NCBI GenBank assembly: GCA_051648405.1
Contig: JBOFFC010000142.1
Location: forward strand, 1 to 19,021
Reading direction: 5' to 3'
Source of the DNA: JBOFFC01 sp051648405
GTDB lineage: Bacteria > Planctomycetota > Planctomycetia > Pirellulales > Lacipirellulaceae
DNA length: 19,021 bases
The first letter of the stretch is position 1; each line of letters begins with the position of its first letter. The translations under genes and the position numbers were made by a program. The notes under the pieces were generated by a model that made no database searches, was not told the origin of the DNA, and worked only from the letters and a program-made list of their open reading frames with translations. Of the stretch, positions 1 to 7,350 are shown piece by piece.

Positions 1-1367
1 TCGGCGTCGAGGCCCCACAGGGGGCTGATCTCCACCTGCGCGCCGGCGGGGACCGCCACGCCGGCCCCCTCGAGCCAACCAAGGTGCTGCGCTATCAGGA
101 ACTGCCGGACGTACTCGGGGGTGTCCTTCGGGGCCCCCGAGGCGTTCTTCAGCGGGGCGAAGACCTCGGCCTCGGCGTACTCGACCACCAGCGGACGCGC
201 GGCCTGCGGCAGGAGGTCGAAGATGAACCGCTCGAACTTGAGGGCGTTCGCGTCGGCCGGCTCGACGAGCTTCCCCGCGTCGGGCCCTTCGGTCGCGACG
301 TAGGGGACCTTCTTCACCGCGACGTGGAACGGGAGCGAGTCCTTGAGCGCCAGGACGCGCTCGAGGAACGACGCCTCGAAGACGTGCACGGCGATGCTGC
401 CGGCCCAGAAGCGGAGCGAGCCGTCGGCGCTGCGCTGGGTGGCGACGTCGTCCGGGAAGTCGCTGTACTCGATCACCGACTGCTTGCCGTCGACGGTGAC
501 GAAGTTCCCCAGTTTGTCGTGCGGCTCGGTCTTCGCGACCGCGATCGACGTGAGCTCGCTCTGGGCGAGGCGGTGGTAACCCACCAGCTCGGCGTCGCCG
601 ATCGGCACCAGCGGGTTATCGACCTGCCAGTAGAAGAGCTGCTTCACGCCGCGACGCCGCATGTGCAGGGTCGCGCCGCTGGAGGCGAGCGCCGCGATCG
701 TCCCGCCGTGGCCGTCGGGGCTGAGGAACAGCTTGCCCGGCTCGCCGAGCAGCAGCCGGCCCGTTTCGCGATCCACCGCCGGCATCGTCCCCTGGCAGAA
801 GACGAACAGGTCGTCTTCAGCGAGCCCGAAGCGGTCGTTCTCGGCGAGGAACGCAAGCTGCTCGTCGTGCGTGATCGGGCTGGTCATCAGGTAGACCGGC
901 ACGCCGCGGCCGTAGCGCTTCGCCAGCGCGACCGCTTTCTCGATGTGGACCTGCAACAGCGTGGCGCCCGACACCGCCCCGATCGGGTAGAGCCCCTTTG
1001 CGCGGTCGAACCCCAGTCGGCTCCCCTGCCCCCCGGCGACGAGCAACATGCCGACTTCGCCCGCGGCGAGCGCCCGCCGGCCCTCGGCGACCGCCTGCTC
1101 GTGCGAAACCCCCAAGGCGCCTGCCTCGCCACCGCGGCGTTCGGCGAGCCGCACGGCGACCGGTGGTTCGGCCTTCCGGGCGACGGCGTGCCAGTCGGGC
1201 TGATCGATCTCCCCTTTGAACAGCGCAGAGAGCTGCCCGAGGTCGATGCCAGCAAGTTGCTTTACGAGCCCCGCCTGATCAGCGGGGGGCAACTCGTCCC
1301 AGAAACGGAGCACATGCTGCTGCTCGAACGGGGCGAGTCGTTGGGCGAGGTCGGCGGGAGCGGGCAT
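1..1367 (-). CDS. UDP-sugar (UDP-GlcNAc/UDP-glucose type) pyrophosphorylase, 3' end outside window
   Basis: A cytosolic nucleotidyltransferase of the UDPGP family (UAP1/AGX-like), which makes a UDP-sugar and pyrophosphate from UTP and a sugar-1-phosphate. About 455 codons are visible from ATG 1365-1367 and the frame is still open at base 1, so the C-terminus is missing; the family is usually about 450-500 aa. The signature nucleotide-binding loop GGQGSRLG is at residues 112-119 and is followed by AKGLYPIG, with the expected lysine at residue 124. Further family hallmarks are SPDGHGG, QVDNPL and the FERFIFDLLP segment. The usual Pro before the lysine is Ala here. The gene starts 3 nt after the stop of the small protein at 1371-1589, so the two are probably co-transcribed and perhaps translationally coupled. 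Whether the sugar is GlcNAc, GalNAc or glucose cannot be told from sequence alone. Confidence 0.86.
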   Translation of the reverse strand, partial: MPAPADLAQRLAPFEQQHVLRFWDELPPADQAGLVKQLAGIDLGQLSALFKGEIDQPDWHAVARKAEPPVAVRLAERRGGEAGALGVSHEQAVAEGRRALAAGEVGMLLVAGGQGSRLGFDRAKGLYPIGAVSGATLLQVHIEKAVALAKRYGRGVPVYLMTSPITHDEQLAFLAENDRFGLAEDDLFVFCQGTMPAVDRETGRLLLGEPGKLFLSPDGHGGTIAALASSGATLHMRRRGVKQLFYWQVDNPLVPIGDAELVGYHRLAQSELTSIAVAKTEPHDKLGNFVTVDGKQSVIEYSDFPDDVATQRSADGSLRFWAGSIAVHVFEASFLERVLALKDSLPFHVAVKKVPYVATEGPDAGKLVEPADANALKFERFIFDLLPQAARPLVVEYAEAEVFAPLKNASGAPKDTPEYVRQFLIAQHLGWLEGAGVAVPAGAQVEISPLWGLDA

Positions 1368-1370
1368 CCC

Positions 1371-1589
1371 CTAGTTCTCTGCGTGCTGTTCGAGCGGCTC
1401 GACGGCCGTGATGTTCATTAGCGAAAGAAGCGTGTGCCGCATGGCGCCGTCGCGCCGGAGCAGCACCGATACGGTGTAGTCACCGATCGTGATGAACTCG
1501 GGCTTCTCGACCATGTACTCCAGTCCCTCGTTCATCCTGATCCGGAAGGGGCAGCGCTTGAGCTGACCCTCGATGTCTTCTTTTTCCAC
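1371..1589 (-). CDS. Small conserved-type protein (72 aa), paralogue of 13587-13811
   Basis: A 72-aa soluble protein of unknown function. I chose the GTG at 1587-1589 because a full AAGGAGG ribosome-binding site lies 6 nt upstream; a longer reading from 1874 would run through the metK promoter region. No signal peptide or membrane segment is visible. It resembles the roughly 70-aa planctomycete hypothetical family with a PFRPFxIHLADG-like core: here CPFRIRMNEG, then KPEFITIG and VSVLLRRDG, then RHTLLSLMNITAVEPL. The last stretch matches RHRLLSLVAICSVEPL in the 74-aa protein at 13587-13811, so the two are paralogues. It sits 3 nt upstream of the UDP-sugar pyrophosphorylase start, suggesting an operon. 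A weak candidate -10 (GATACT, minus strand 1637-1642) lies about 48 nt upstream. The family assignment is from memory of the sequence pattern. Confidence 0.72.
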   Translation of the reverse strand: MEKEDIEGQLKRCPFRIRMNEGLEYMVEKPEFITIGDYTVSVLLRRDGAMRHTLLSLMNITAVEPLEQHAEN

Positions 1590-1595
1590 GATGCG

Positions 1596-1602
1596 CCTCC
1601 TT
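1596..1602 (-). promoter_or_regulatory. Strong Shine-Dalgarno site deciding a GTG start
   Basis: The minus strand reads AAGGAGG, ending 6 nt before GTG 1587-1589. It is one of the few near-perfect ribosome-binding sites in this window and fixes the start of the 72-aa protein. Confidence 0.75.
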
Positions 1603-1714
1603 GAGTTCCTCGGTCTTGGGCGGTCACTCGACTCCAAGTATCGCACAAACCTCGGTTTGCGGCACGGCGAGCCCGCGGGGCGCGGATTCTGCGGATTTGT
1701 GGGGCGCCAGCCGG

Positions 1715-1744
1715 TTGCTCGTCTGGGAGGGGCGTCAATATACT
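1715..1744 (+). promoter_or_regulatory. Predicted sigma-70-type promoter of metK
   Basis: A TTGCTC -35 at 1715-1720, an 18-nt spacer and a TATACT -10 at 1739-1744. It lies in a short less-GC-rich patch of the divergent gap between the small gene and metK and would leave a leader of about 110 nt. A short inverted repeat (CAAACC-TC-GGTTTG, 1646-1659) lies upstream and could be an operator. I saw no known SAM or SAH riboswitch motif in the leader. Confidence 0.5.
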
Positions 1745-1860
1745 GTCGGGTCGCCCAAAGCCTGCCGGGCGAGGTCCCCCGTTCCCGCATCGCGTCGCCG
1801 GCCCCCCCTCCCGAGCCCGGCGGCGCCCGTCCCCCCTTGCGTTCCTTCTGGAGTCCCCCC

Positions 1861-3087
<1,227 letters not shown>

Positions 3088-3095
3088 CCGCTTCG

Positions 3096-3205
3096 AAGCC
3101 TGACAGGATGCACAGGATTCGACGGATCAACAGGATGAAGCGCGGGCGAGCAGTCCGTCGCTTCGTTCTTGCATCCGTTCCAATCCTGTAAATCCTGTCA
3201 GGCTT
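3096..3205. repeat. Long ACAGGAT-type palindrome between metK and ispF
   Basis: Arms 3096-3119 and 3182-3205 are reverse complements over 24 nt with two mismatches. Each arm holds short repeats built on ACAGGAT (AATCCTGTAAATCCTGTC on the right). Further in, GAAGCG (3137-3142) pairs with CGCTTC (3159-3164), so most of the 127-nt gap can fold into one long hairpin or cruciform. It begins 8 nt after the metK stop and ends 9 nt before ispF. It could limit read-through from metK or act as mRNA processing structure; nothing in it looks protein-coding. Confidence 0.85.
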
Positions 3206-3214
3206 TTCTTCTTT

Positions 3215-3700
3215 ATGGACCATCGAATCGGCCTCGGCGAGGATCGGCACCGGCTCGGCGAGCCCGGCTCGGGGCCGCTGCGCGTCGGCGGGGTCGATGT
3301 GCCGCACGACCGGGGGCTGGTCGGCCATTCCGACGCTGACGTGTTGCTGCACGCCGTCACCGACTCGTTGCTCGGCGCAGCGGGGCTCCCCGACATCGGC
3401 GAGTTGTTCCCCAACACGGACCCCGCCAACGCCGGCCGCGACTCGGCCGAGTTCCTGCGTCTCGCCGCCGAGCGGGTCCGGGTCGCCGGATATGAGGTCG
3501 AGAACCTCGACTGCGTCGTCTCGGCCCAGCGGCCGAAGCTCGCCCCGCACAAGCGGGCGATGCGCGAAGCGATCGCCGCGATCCTGGGGATCGATCCCGA
3601 ACGCGTCGGCCTGAAGGCGAAGACCGGCGAGGGGGTCGGCTGCGTCGGCCGCGAAGAGGCGATCGACGCCCGCTGCGTGGTGTTGCTGCGGGCGGAGTGA
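3215..3700 (+). CDS. ispF: 2-C-methyl-D-erythritol 2,4-cyclodiphosphate synthase
   Basis: The MEP-pathway enzyme that cyclises CDP-methylerythritol 2-phosphate to MEcPP and releases CMP, feeding isoprenoid synthesis. The 161-aa product has the usual length. Metal ligands are visible as D10 and H12 (GEDRHRL) and H46 within GHSDADVLLHAVTDSLLG. The downstream LPDIGELFPNTDP block and the C-terminal KAKTGEGVGCVGREEAID block fit the family. ATG 3215 is the first start after the palindrome and places D10/H12 at the canonical distance from the N-terminus. No clear ribosome-binding site precedes it. No other MEP-pathway gene is in the window. A short hairpin with a T run follows at 3738-3758. Confidence 0.97.
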   Translation: MDHRIGLGEDRHRLGEPGSGPLRVGGVDVPHDRGLVGHSDADVLLHAVTDSLLGAAGLPDIGELFPNTDPANAGRDSAEFLRLAAERVRVAGYEVENLDCVVSAQRPKLAPHKRAMREAIAAILGIDPERVGLKAKTGEGVGCVGREEAIDARCVVLLRAE

Positions 3701-3737
3701 CGCCGCGCGGCATCCGATCTTCCCCCAAGCGCCCGAT

Positions 3738-3758
3738 AAGCCGTACCCTTACGGTTTT
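3738..3758 (+). terminator. Possible intrinsic terminator after ispF
   Basis: The stem AAGCCGTA / TACGGTTT (one G-U pair) with a CCCT loop ends in TTTT, 38 nt after the ispF stop. The stem is short, so this is tentative. A second GC-only hairpin, CGCGGCG-GCA-CGCCGCG, lies at 3769-3785 in the leader of cysS. Confidence 0.35.
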
Positions 3759-3823
3759 CCAGCTCGGGCGCGGCGGCACGCCGCGACGCGCTGTCCCGCT
3801 CGCCGCACGACCGTTTGTCCGCC

Positions 3824-5578
3824 ATGCCCACCGCCGCGACTGCCCCCTTCGACCCCCGGCTCGACGCCCCGCACCCTTCATTGGAGGTGTACAGCACGCT
3901 GTCGAAGCGGAAGGAGCCGTTCCACACGGTCCGACCGGGAGCGGTGGGCGTCTACCTGTGCGGCCCGACCGTCTACGACAAGGCCCACATCGGCCACATG
4001 GTCGGGCCGGTGATCTTCGACTGCATCAAGCGCTACCTGACCTACTGCGGGTACAAGGTCACCTGGGTGGTCAACATCACCGACGTCGATGACAAGCTGA
4101 TCAACAAGGCGACCGAGCGCGGCGTGACGATGCTCGACGTCGCCGCCGAGAACATCCGCGACTACGAGGAGAACCTCGCCGCGCTGGGGGTCGATCAGAT
4201 CGACCACTTCCCCCGCGCCACCGACTGCATGCCGGAGATCATCGAGTTCGTCGAGGGGCTCGTCGCCGAGGGCTTCGCCTACGCGTCGGAGGGGGACGTT
4301 TACTTCGACGTCGGCCGCGACACCGAGTACGGCAAGCTCAGCAACCGCACGGTCGCGGGGATGCAAGGAGACGGCGGCGGGCAGGCCGACCGCAAGCGGA
4401 GCCTCGCCGACTTCGCCCTCTGGAAGCGCGCCAAGCCGGGCGAGCCGAGCTGGGAGAGCCCCTGGGGCGCCGGCCGGCCGGGGTGGCACATCGAGTGCTC
4501 GGCGATGGCCAAGAAGCTGCTCGGCGAGACGTTCGACATCCACGGCGGCGGCCTCGACCTGGTCTTCCCGCACCACGAGAACGAGATCGCCCAGAGCGAG
4601 TGTCGCCACGGCAAACCGATGGTCCGCTACTGGGCCCACAACGGGCTGCTGCGGCGCGACGCGGCGGCCGGCAAGATCGGTGGCAAGGCAGAACGAGATA
4701 CGGTCGCCGCCCCCGACGACGCGGTGAGCGGCAAGATGAGCCGCAGCAAGGGCGCCGGCGGTCTGGCCGACCTGATCAACAAGCAGGGGGGCGAGCGGAT
4801 CCGCTTCTTCTTGCTGCGTACGCACTACCGCAGCACCGTGCTGTTCAGCGAGCCGGCGATCGAAGAGGCCGCCGTGGGCTTGGAGACGTTCTACCGCCTG
4901 TTCAAGCGCTACGCCCGCGTCACGGGGAAGGACTTCTACGACCTGGCGACCCCAGTGAACCGGGTCGCCACCTCGCCGCTGGCGGGGGACGCGTCGGCGA
5001 CGGCCGTCGGCGCCGAGAAGTCGCGCGCCAAGTTCATCGCCGCGATGGACGACGACTTTAACACCGGCGGAGCGACCGCCGAGCTGTTCGAGCTGGCGCG
5101 GCTGGCGAACAAGCTGTGCGACGACGCGGGGCTCGAAGGCCCAGGCTCGCCCGACGCCGCCACGCTCGCCACGTTCGCCGGCGTGCTGACGGTCATCAAG
5201 GAGTTGGCGGCGATCCTCGGCATCTTCGCGTCGGCCCCCGCGCAAGGGGGGAGCGGAAACGAACTGCTCGGCAAGGTGATGGGGTTGGTGCTCGACCTCC
5301 GCGCCGAAGCGCGGGGGGCGAAGAACTTCGCGATCGCCGACGCGATCCGCGACGGTCTCAAGCCGGCCGGCGTGACGATCGAGGACCGCCCCAGCGGCGC
5401 CGAGTGGTCGGCCGCGGGGGACGCGCTGGAGGGGGTGATGCGGATGCTGATCGACCTCCGCGCCACAAGCCGCAAGAACAAGGACTTCGCGTTCGCCGAC
5501 GCGCTGCGCGACCGTCTCGGTTCGATCGGCGTGACGATCGAAGACCGCGCCGGCGGCGCCGAGTGGACAGCAACCTGA
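3824..5578 (+). CDS. cysS: Cysteinyl-tRNA synthetase with duplicated C-terminal module
   Basis: A class I aminoacyl-tRNA synthetase that charges tRNA-Cys. The 584-aa product is longer than the typical 460-500 aa. Catalytic motifs are HIGH at residues 55-58 and KMSRS at 304-308. Expected zinc ligands are C46 (LCGPTVYD), C225 (GWHIECSAM), and H250/E254 in FPHHENEIAQS. About 25 extra residues lie between HNGLL and KMSRS, as I recall for other planctomycete CysRSs. The C-terminus carries two tandem copies of a roughly 45-residue unit: residues 481-529 (LDLRAEARGAKNFAIADAIR...GVTIEDR) and 538-582 (IDLRATSRKNKDFAFADALR...GVTIEDR). A single unit is normal at the C-terminal end of the family. ATG 3824 is chosen over TTG 3815. 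Confidence 0.97.
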   Translation: MPTAATAPFDPRLDAPHPSLEVYSTLSKRKEPFHTVRPGAVGVYLCGPTVYDKAHIGHMVGPVIFDCIKRYLTYCGYKVTWVVNITDVDDKLINKATERGVTMLDVAAENIRDYEENLAALGVDQIDHFPRATDCMPEIIEFVEGLVAEGFAYASEGDVYFDVGRDTEYGKLSNRTVAGMQGDGGGQADRKRSLADFALWKRAKPGEPSWESPWGAGRPGWHIECSAMAKKLLGETFDIHGGGLDLVFPHHENEIAQSECRHGKPMVRYWAHNGLLRRDAAAGKIGGKAERDTVAAPDDAVSGKMSRSKGAGGLADLINKQGGERIRFFLLRTHYRSTVLFSEPAIEEAAVGLETFYRLFKRYARVTGKDFYDLATPVNRVATSPLAGDASATAVGAEKSRAKFIAAMDDDFNTGGATAELFELARLANKLCDDAGLEGPGSPDAATLATFAGVLTVIKELAAILGIFASAPAQGGSGNELLGKVMGLVLDLRAEARGAKNFAIADAIRDGLKPAGVTIEDRPSGAEWSAAGDALEGVMRMLIDLRATSRKNKDFAFADALRDRLGSIGVTIEDRAGGAEWTAT

Positions 5579-5631
5579 CCCGTTAGTCGGCGCCCTCGTG
5601 GTGCCGCTCGCCCCCCGAAAGACGCACCGCC

Positions 5632-5913
5632 ATGCGCTACAAGATCGCCCTGGAACACTCCGACGAAGGGGTCGCCGCGTCGGTGCTCGGACTTCCGGGC
5701 TGCCACTCGCAAGAACGCGACGAGGCCGAGGCGATTGCGAACGTGCGTGAGGCGATCCGGGAATACGAAGAAGTCCAGCGTGAGCTCACTTCGGAGCAGC
5801 AGTGGGACGCGGCGTTCGCCGGGTCTGCCGACGTGCTCCGCGGGCTCGCAGCGGAAGCGGTTGCGCGGCACAAACGTGGCGAAACCGAAGCTCTCGATCC
5901 GGATCGGTTGTAA
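5632..5913 (+). CDS. HicB-like (type II antitoxin family) protein, orphan
   Basis: A 93-aa protein. Residues 1-47 look like the partial RNase H fold of HicB antitoxins: MRYKIALEHSDEG, then VLGLPGCHSQ, then DEAEAIANVREAIREYEEV. The remaining 46 residues (ELTSEQQWDAAFAGSADVL...GETEALDPDRL) lack a recognisable DNA-binding HTH or RHH. They resemble short tails I recall on orphan planctomycete antitoxin-like proteins. There is no hicA-type toxin beside it: ruvC starts 6 nt downstream and cysS ends 53 nt upstream. A conventional toxin-antitoxin role is therefore unsupported here, and it may be a domesticated regulator co-transcribed with ruvC. Confidence 0.65.
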   Translation: MRYKIALEHSDEGVAASVLGLPGCHSQERDEAEAIANVREAIREYEEVQRELTSEQQWDAAFAGSADVLRGLAAEAVARHKRGETEALDPDRL

Positions 5914-5919
5914 TCTCGC

Positions 5920-6447
5920 ATGCGTGTCCTCGGCCTCGACCCGGGCCTTAATACCACCGGTTACGGCGTCGTCGAGCGCGACGAGCGCGGGCGTGTTCGG
6001 CTCGTTGAGGCGGGGGTTGTGCGCGGTGGGCGTCGCGACGCGACGGGGCTCCTCAAGGGGACCGCTTCGCTGGCGCACCGCCTCGCCGACATCCACGACG
6101 GCGTCGCCGAGGTGATCCGCACGCTGCGGCCCGACGCGATCTCGCTAGAAGAACTGTACTCGCATTACGAGCGCCCGCGGACCGCGATCCTGATGGGGCA
6201 CGCCCGTGGCGTGATCGTCCTCGCGGCACAGCAGGCGGGCCTGCAAGTCGCGCCGTACGCCGCGACGCGTATCAAGAAGGTCATCACCGGCGCCGGCCGC
6301 GCGCCGAAGCTTCAGGTCCAGCTCGCGATCCAGCGTGAGCTGGGACTCGCCGCCCCCCCCGAACCGCCGGACGTCGCCGACGCACTGGCGATCGCGCTGA
6401 CGCATCTTTACTTGAGCAGGCAGCAAGCAGCGGGCAGCAGGCAGTGA
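5920..6447 (+). CDS. ruvC: Holliday junction endodeoxyribonuclease RuvC
   Basis: Resolves Holliday junctions by symmetrical nicking, acting with the RuvAB branch-migration motor. The 175-aa product has the RNase H-fold acidic residues: D7 (GLDPGL), E77/E78 (SLEELY), and D151 and D154 (PPDVADALAIALTHLY). A small insertion (VRGGRRDATGLLKG region) lies in the early strands. The last ten or so residues (SRQQAAGSRQ) and the TGA stop are encoded by a heptanucleotide repeat array, so the natural C-terminus has been reshaped by repeat DNA. Start ATG 5920 lies 6 nt after the HicB-like gene. ruvA follows 100 nt downstream; ruvB is not in the window. Confidence 0.97.
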   Translation: MRVLGLDPGLNTTGYGVVERDERGRVRLVEAGVVRGGRRDATGLLKGTASLAHRLADIHDGVAEVIRTLRPDAISLEELYSHYERPRTAILMGHARGVIVLAAQQAGLQVAPYAATRIKKVITGAGRAPKLQVQLAIQRELGLAAPPEPPDVADALAIALTHLYLSRQQAAGSRQ

Positions 6448-6487
6448 AGAAAAGCTGTCGGCTGTCGGCATTCAGCGATCGGCCTCG
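6418..6487. repeat. Heptanucleotide tandem array overlapping the ruvC 3' end
   Basis: Ten consecutive degenerate 7-nt units in one unbroken phase: AGGCAGC, AAGCAGC, GGGCAGC, AGGCAGT, GAAGAAA, AGCTGTC, GGCTGTC, GGCATTC, AGCGATC, GGCCTCG. The first four encode the ruvC C-terminus and the stop spans units four and five. The stretch 6432-6446 is a perfect 15-nt inverted match to 6517-6531. The second half (GGCTGTC type) recurs after proS at 14151-14178. Confidence 0.8.
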
Positions 6488-6509
6488 GTGTCGTCTACCT
6501 ACTCAATTT

Positions 6510-6544
6510 CACTGCCCACTGCCTGCTGCCCACTGCCCACTTTC
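6510..6544. repeat. Heptanucleotide array upstream of ruvA, inverted partner of 6418-6450
   Basis: The units CACTGCC, CACTGCC, TGCTGCC, CACTGCC and CACTTTC end 3 nt before the ruvA ATG. The reverse complement (GGCAGTG, GGCAGCA) matches the first units of the ruvC array, so the two arrays form arms around about 70 nt. Confidence 0.8.
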
Positions 6545-6547
6545 GTC

Positions 6548-7174
6548 ATGATCACCAAACTCACTGGCCGCGTCGTCTCGGTCGCGGGCGACACGGCGAC
6601 GCTCGCCGCCGAGCCCTTCGAGTACGAGGTGCTGATCCCCGAGTTCGCCCGCCGGCGGCTGCAAGGGGACCTCGGCAAGAAGGCCGCGCTGCACACCATC
6701 GAGTACCTCGAAGGGGACCCGACCCGCGGGCGCCTGACGCCGCGCCTGGTGGGGTTCCTCGACCCGATCGAGCGGGAGTTCTTCGAGATGTTCTGCCAGG
6801 TCGATGGCGTCGGCGTGAAGAAGGCGCTGCGGGCGATGGTGCGGCCCGTCGCCGAGATGGCGACGATGATCGAGGAGCAGGACGTGAAGGGGCTCGCCAC
6901 GCTCCCCGGTGTCGGGCCGGCGACCGCCGAGCGGATCGTCGCCAAGCTGCGCCGCAAGGCGGCCAAGTTCGCGCTGCTGGTGGGTCGCGACGAAGTGGGC
7001 GGCGGCGCCGACGTGCCGCGCGACGTGCTCGCCGAAGCGTTCGAGTCGCTGCGTGCGCTCGGCCACAGCGAGTCCGACGCCCGACGCCTGATCGACGCCG
7101 CGCTCGCCCGGCAGAAGAAGTTCAAGGACGTCGAGTCGCTGCTGCTGGCCGTGTACGAGCAGCGGCACGGGTAG
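6548..7174 (+). CDS. ruvA: Holliday junction branch migration protein RuvA
   Basis: The DNA-binding subunit of the RuvAB complex, which grips four-way junctions and positions the RuvB motor. The 208-aa product shows an N-terminal OB-fold domain (residues 1-65, MITKLTGRVVSV), two helix-hairpin-helix motifs (VDGVGVKKA near 85-93 and LPGVGPATAERIVAKL near 119-134), an acidic or glycine-rich linker (about 147-155) and the small C-terminal domain (residues 157-204, ending SLLLAVYEQ). ATG 6548 is chosen because MITKLTGRV is the standard RuvA start. The 20 codons available further upstream are repeat DNA. Confidence 0.97.
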   Translation: MITKLTGRVVSVAGDTATLAAEPFEYEVLIPEFARRRLQGDLGKKAALHTIEYLEGDPTRGRLTPRLVGFLDPIEREFFEMFCQVDGVGVKKALRAMVRPVAEMATMIEEQDVKGLATLPGVGPATAERIVAKLRRKAAKFALLVGRDEVGGGADVPRDVLAEAFESLRALGHSESDARRLIDAALARQKKFKDVESLLLAVYEQRHG

Positions 7175-7185
7175 GCCCGTCGTTC

Positions 7186-7305
7186 CCCCCTCCCCCTTCA
7201 GGGGGCAGGGGCCGGGGGAGGGGGCGTTGAAGCGGGTACCCGGGACGCCCCCTCCCCTCGCTTTCCTGATCCTGGGAAACGGCCTCCCCCTGAAGGAGGA
7301 GGGGG
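7186..7305. repeat. Nested C/G-rich palindrome between ruvA and hydrolase 1
   Basis: Outer arms 7186-7205 and 7286-7305 match as inverted repeats at 19 of 20 positions (core CCCTTCAGGGGG / CCCCCTGAAGG). Inner arms 7215-7227 (GGGGAGGGGGCGT) and 7245-7257 (ACGCCCCCTCCCC) are a perfect 13-nt inverted repeat. The element starts 11 nt after the ruvA stop, so it can fold in the transcript as a terminator-like or stabilising structure. Confidence 0.85.
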
Positions 7306-7350
7306 ATTCGCAGCGCTACGCCCGCTTCCAACTTCACGAGTCTCTCCGCG

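Noticed and set aside
84..1421. Long plus-strand reading frame (445 codons)
   Set aside because: It is antisense to the UDP-sugar pyrophosphorylase. Its Arg/Asp/Gly/Leu-heavy composition is typical of a high-GC shadow, and it has no recognisable domain.
1611..1860. SAM or SAH riboswitch in the metK leader
   Set aside because: None of the conserved core motifs I know for these riboswitches is visible; only short GC-rich hairpins are present.
3878..5245. Minus-strand reading frame opposite cysS
   Set aside because: Antisense shadow; the plus strand encodes a complete CysRS with all motifs.
6418..6544. CRISPR-like repeat region
   Set aside because: The units are 7 nt, contiguous and degenerate with no spacers, and no cas gene is nearby.
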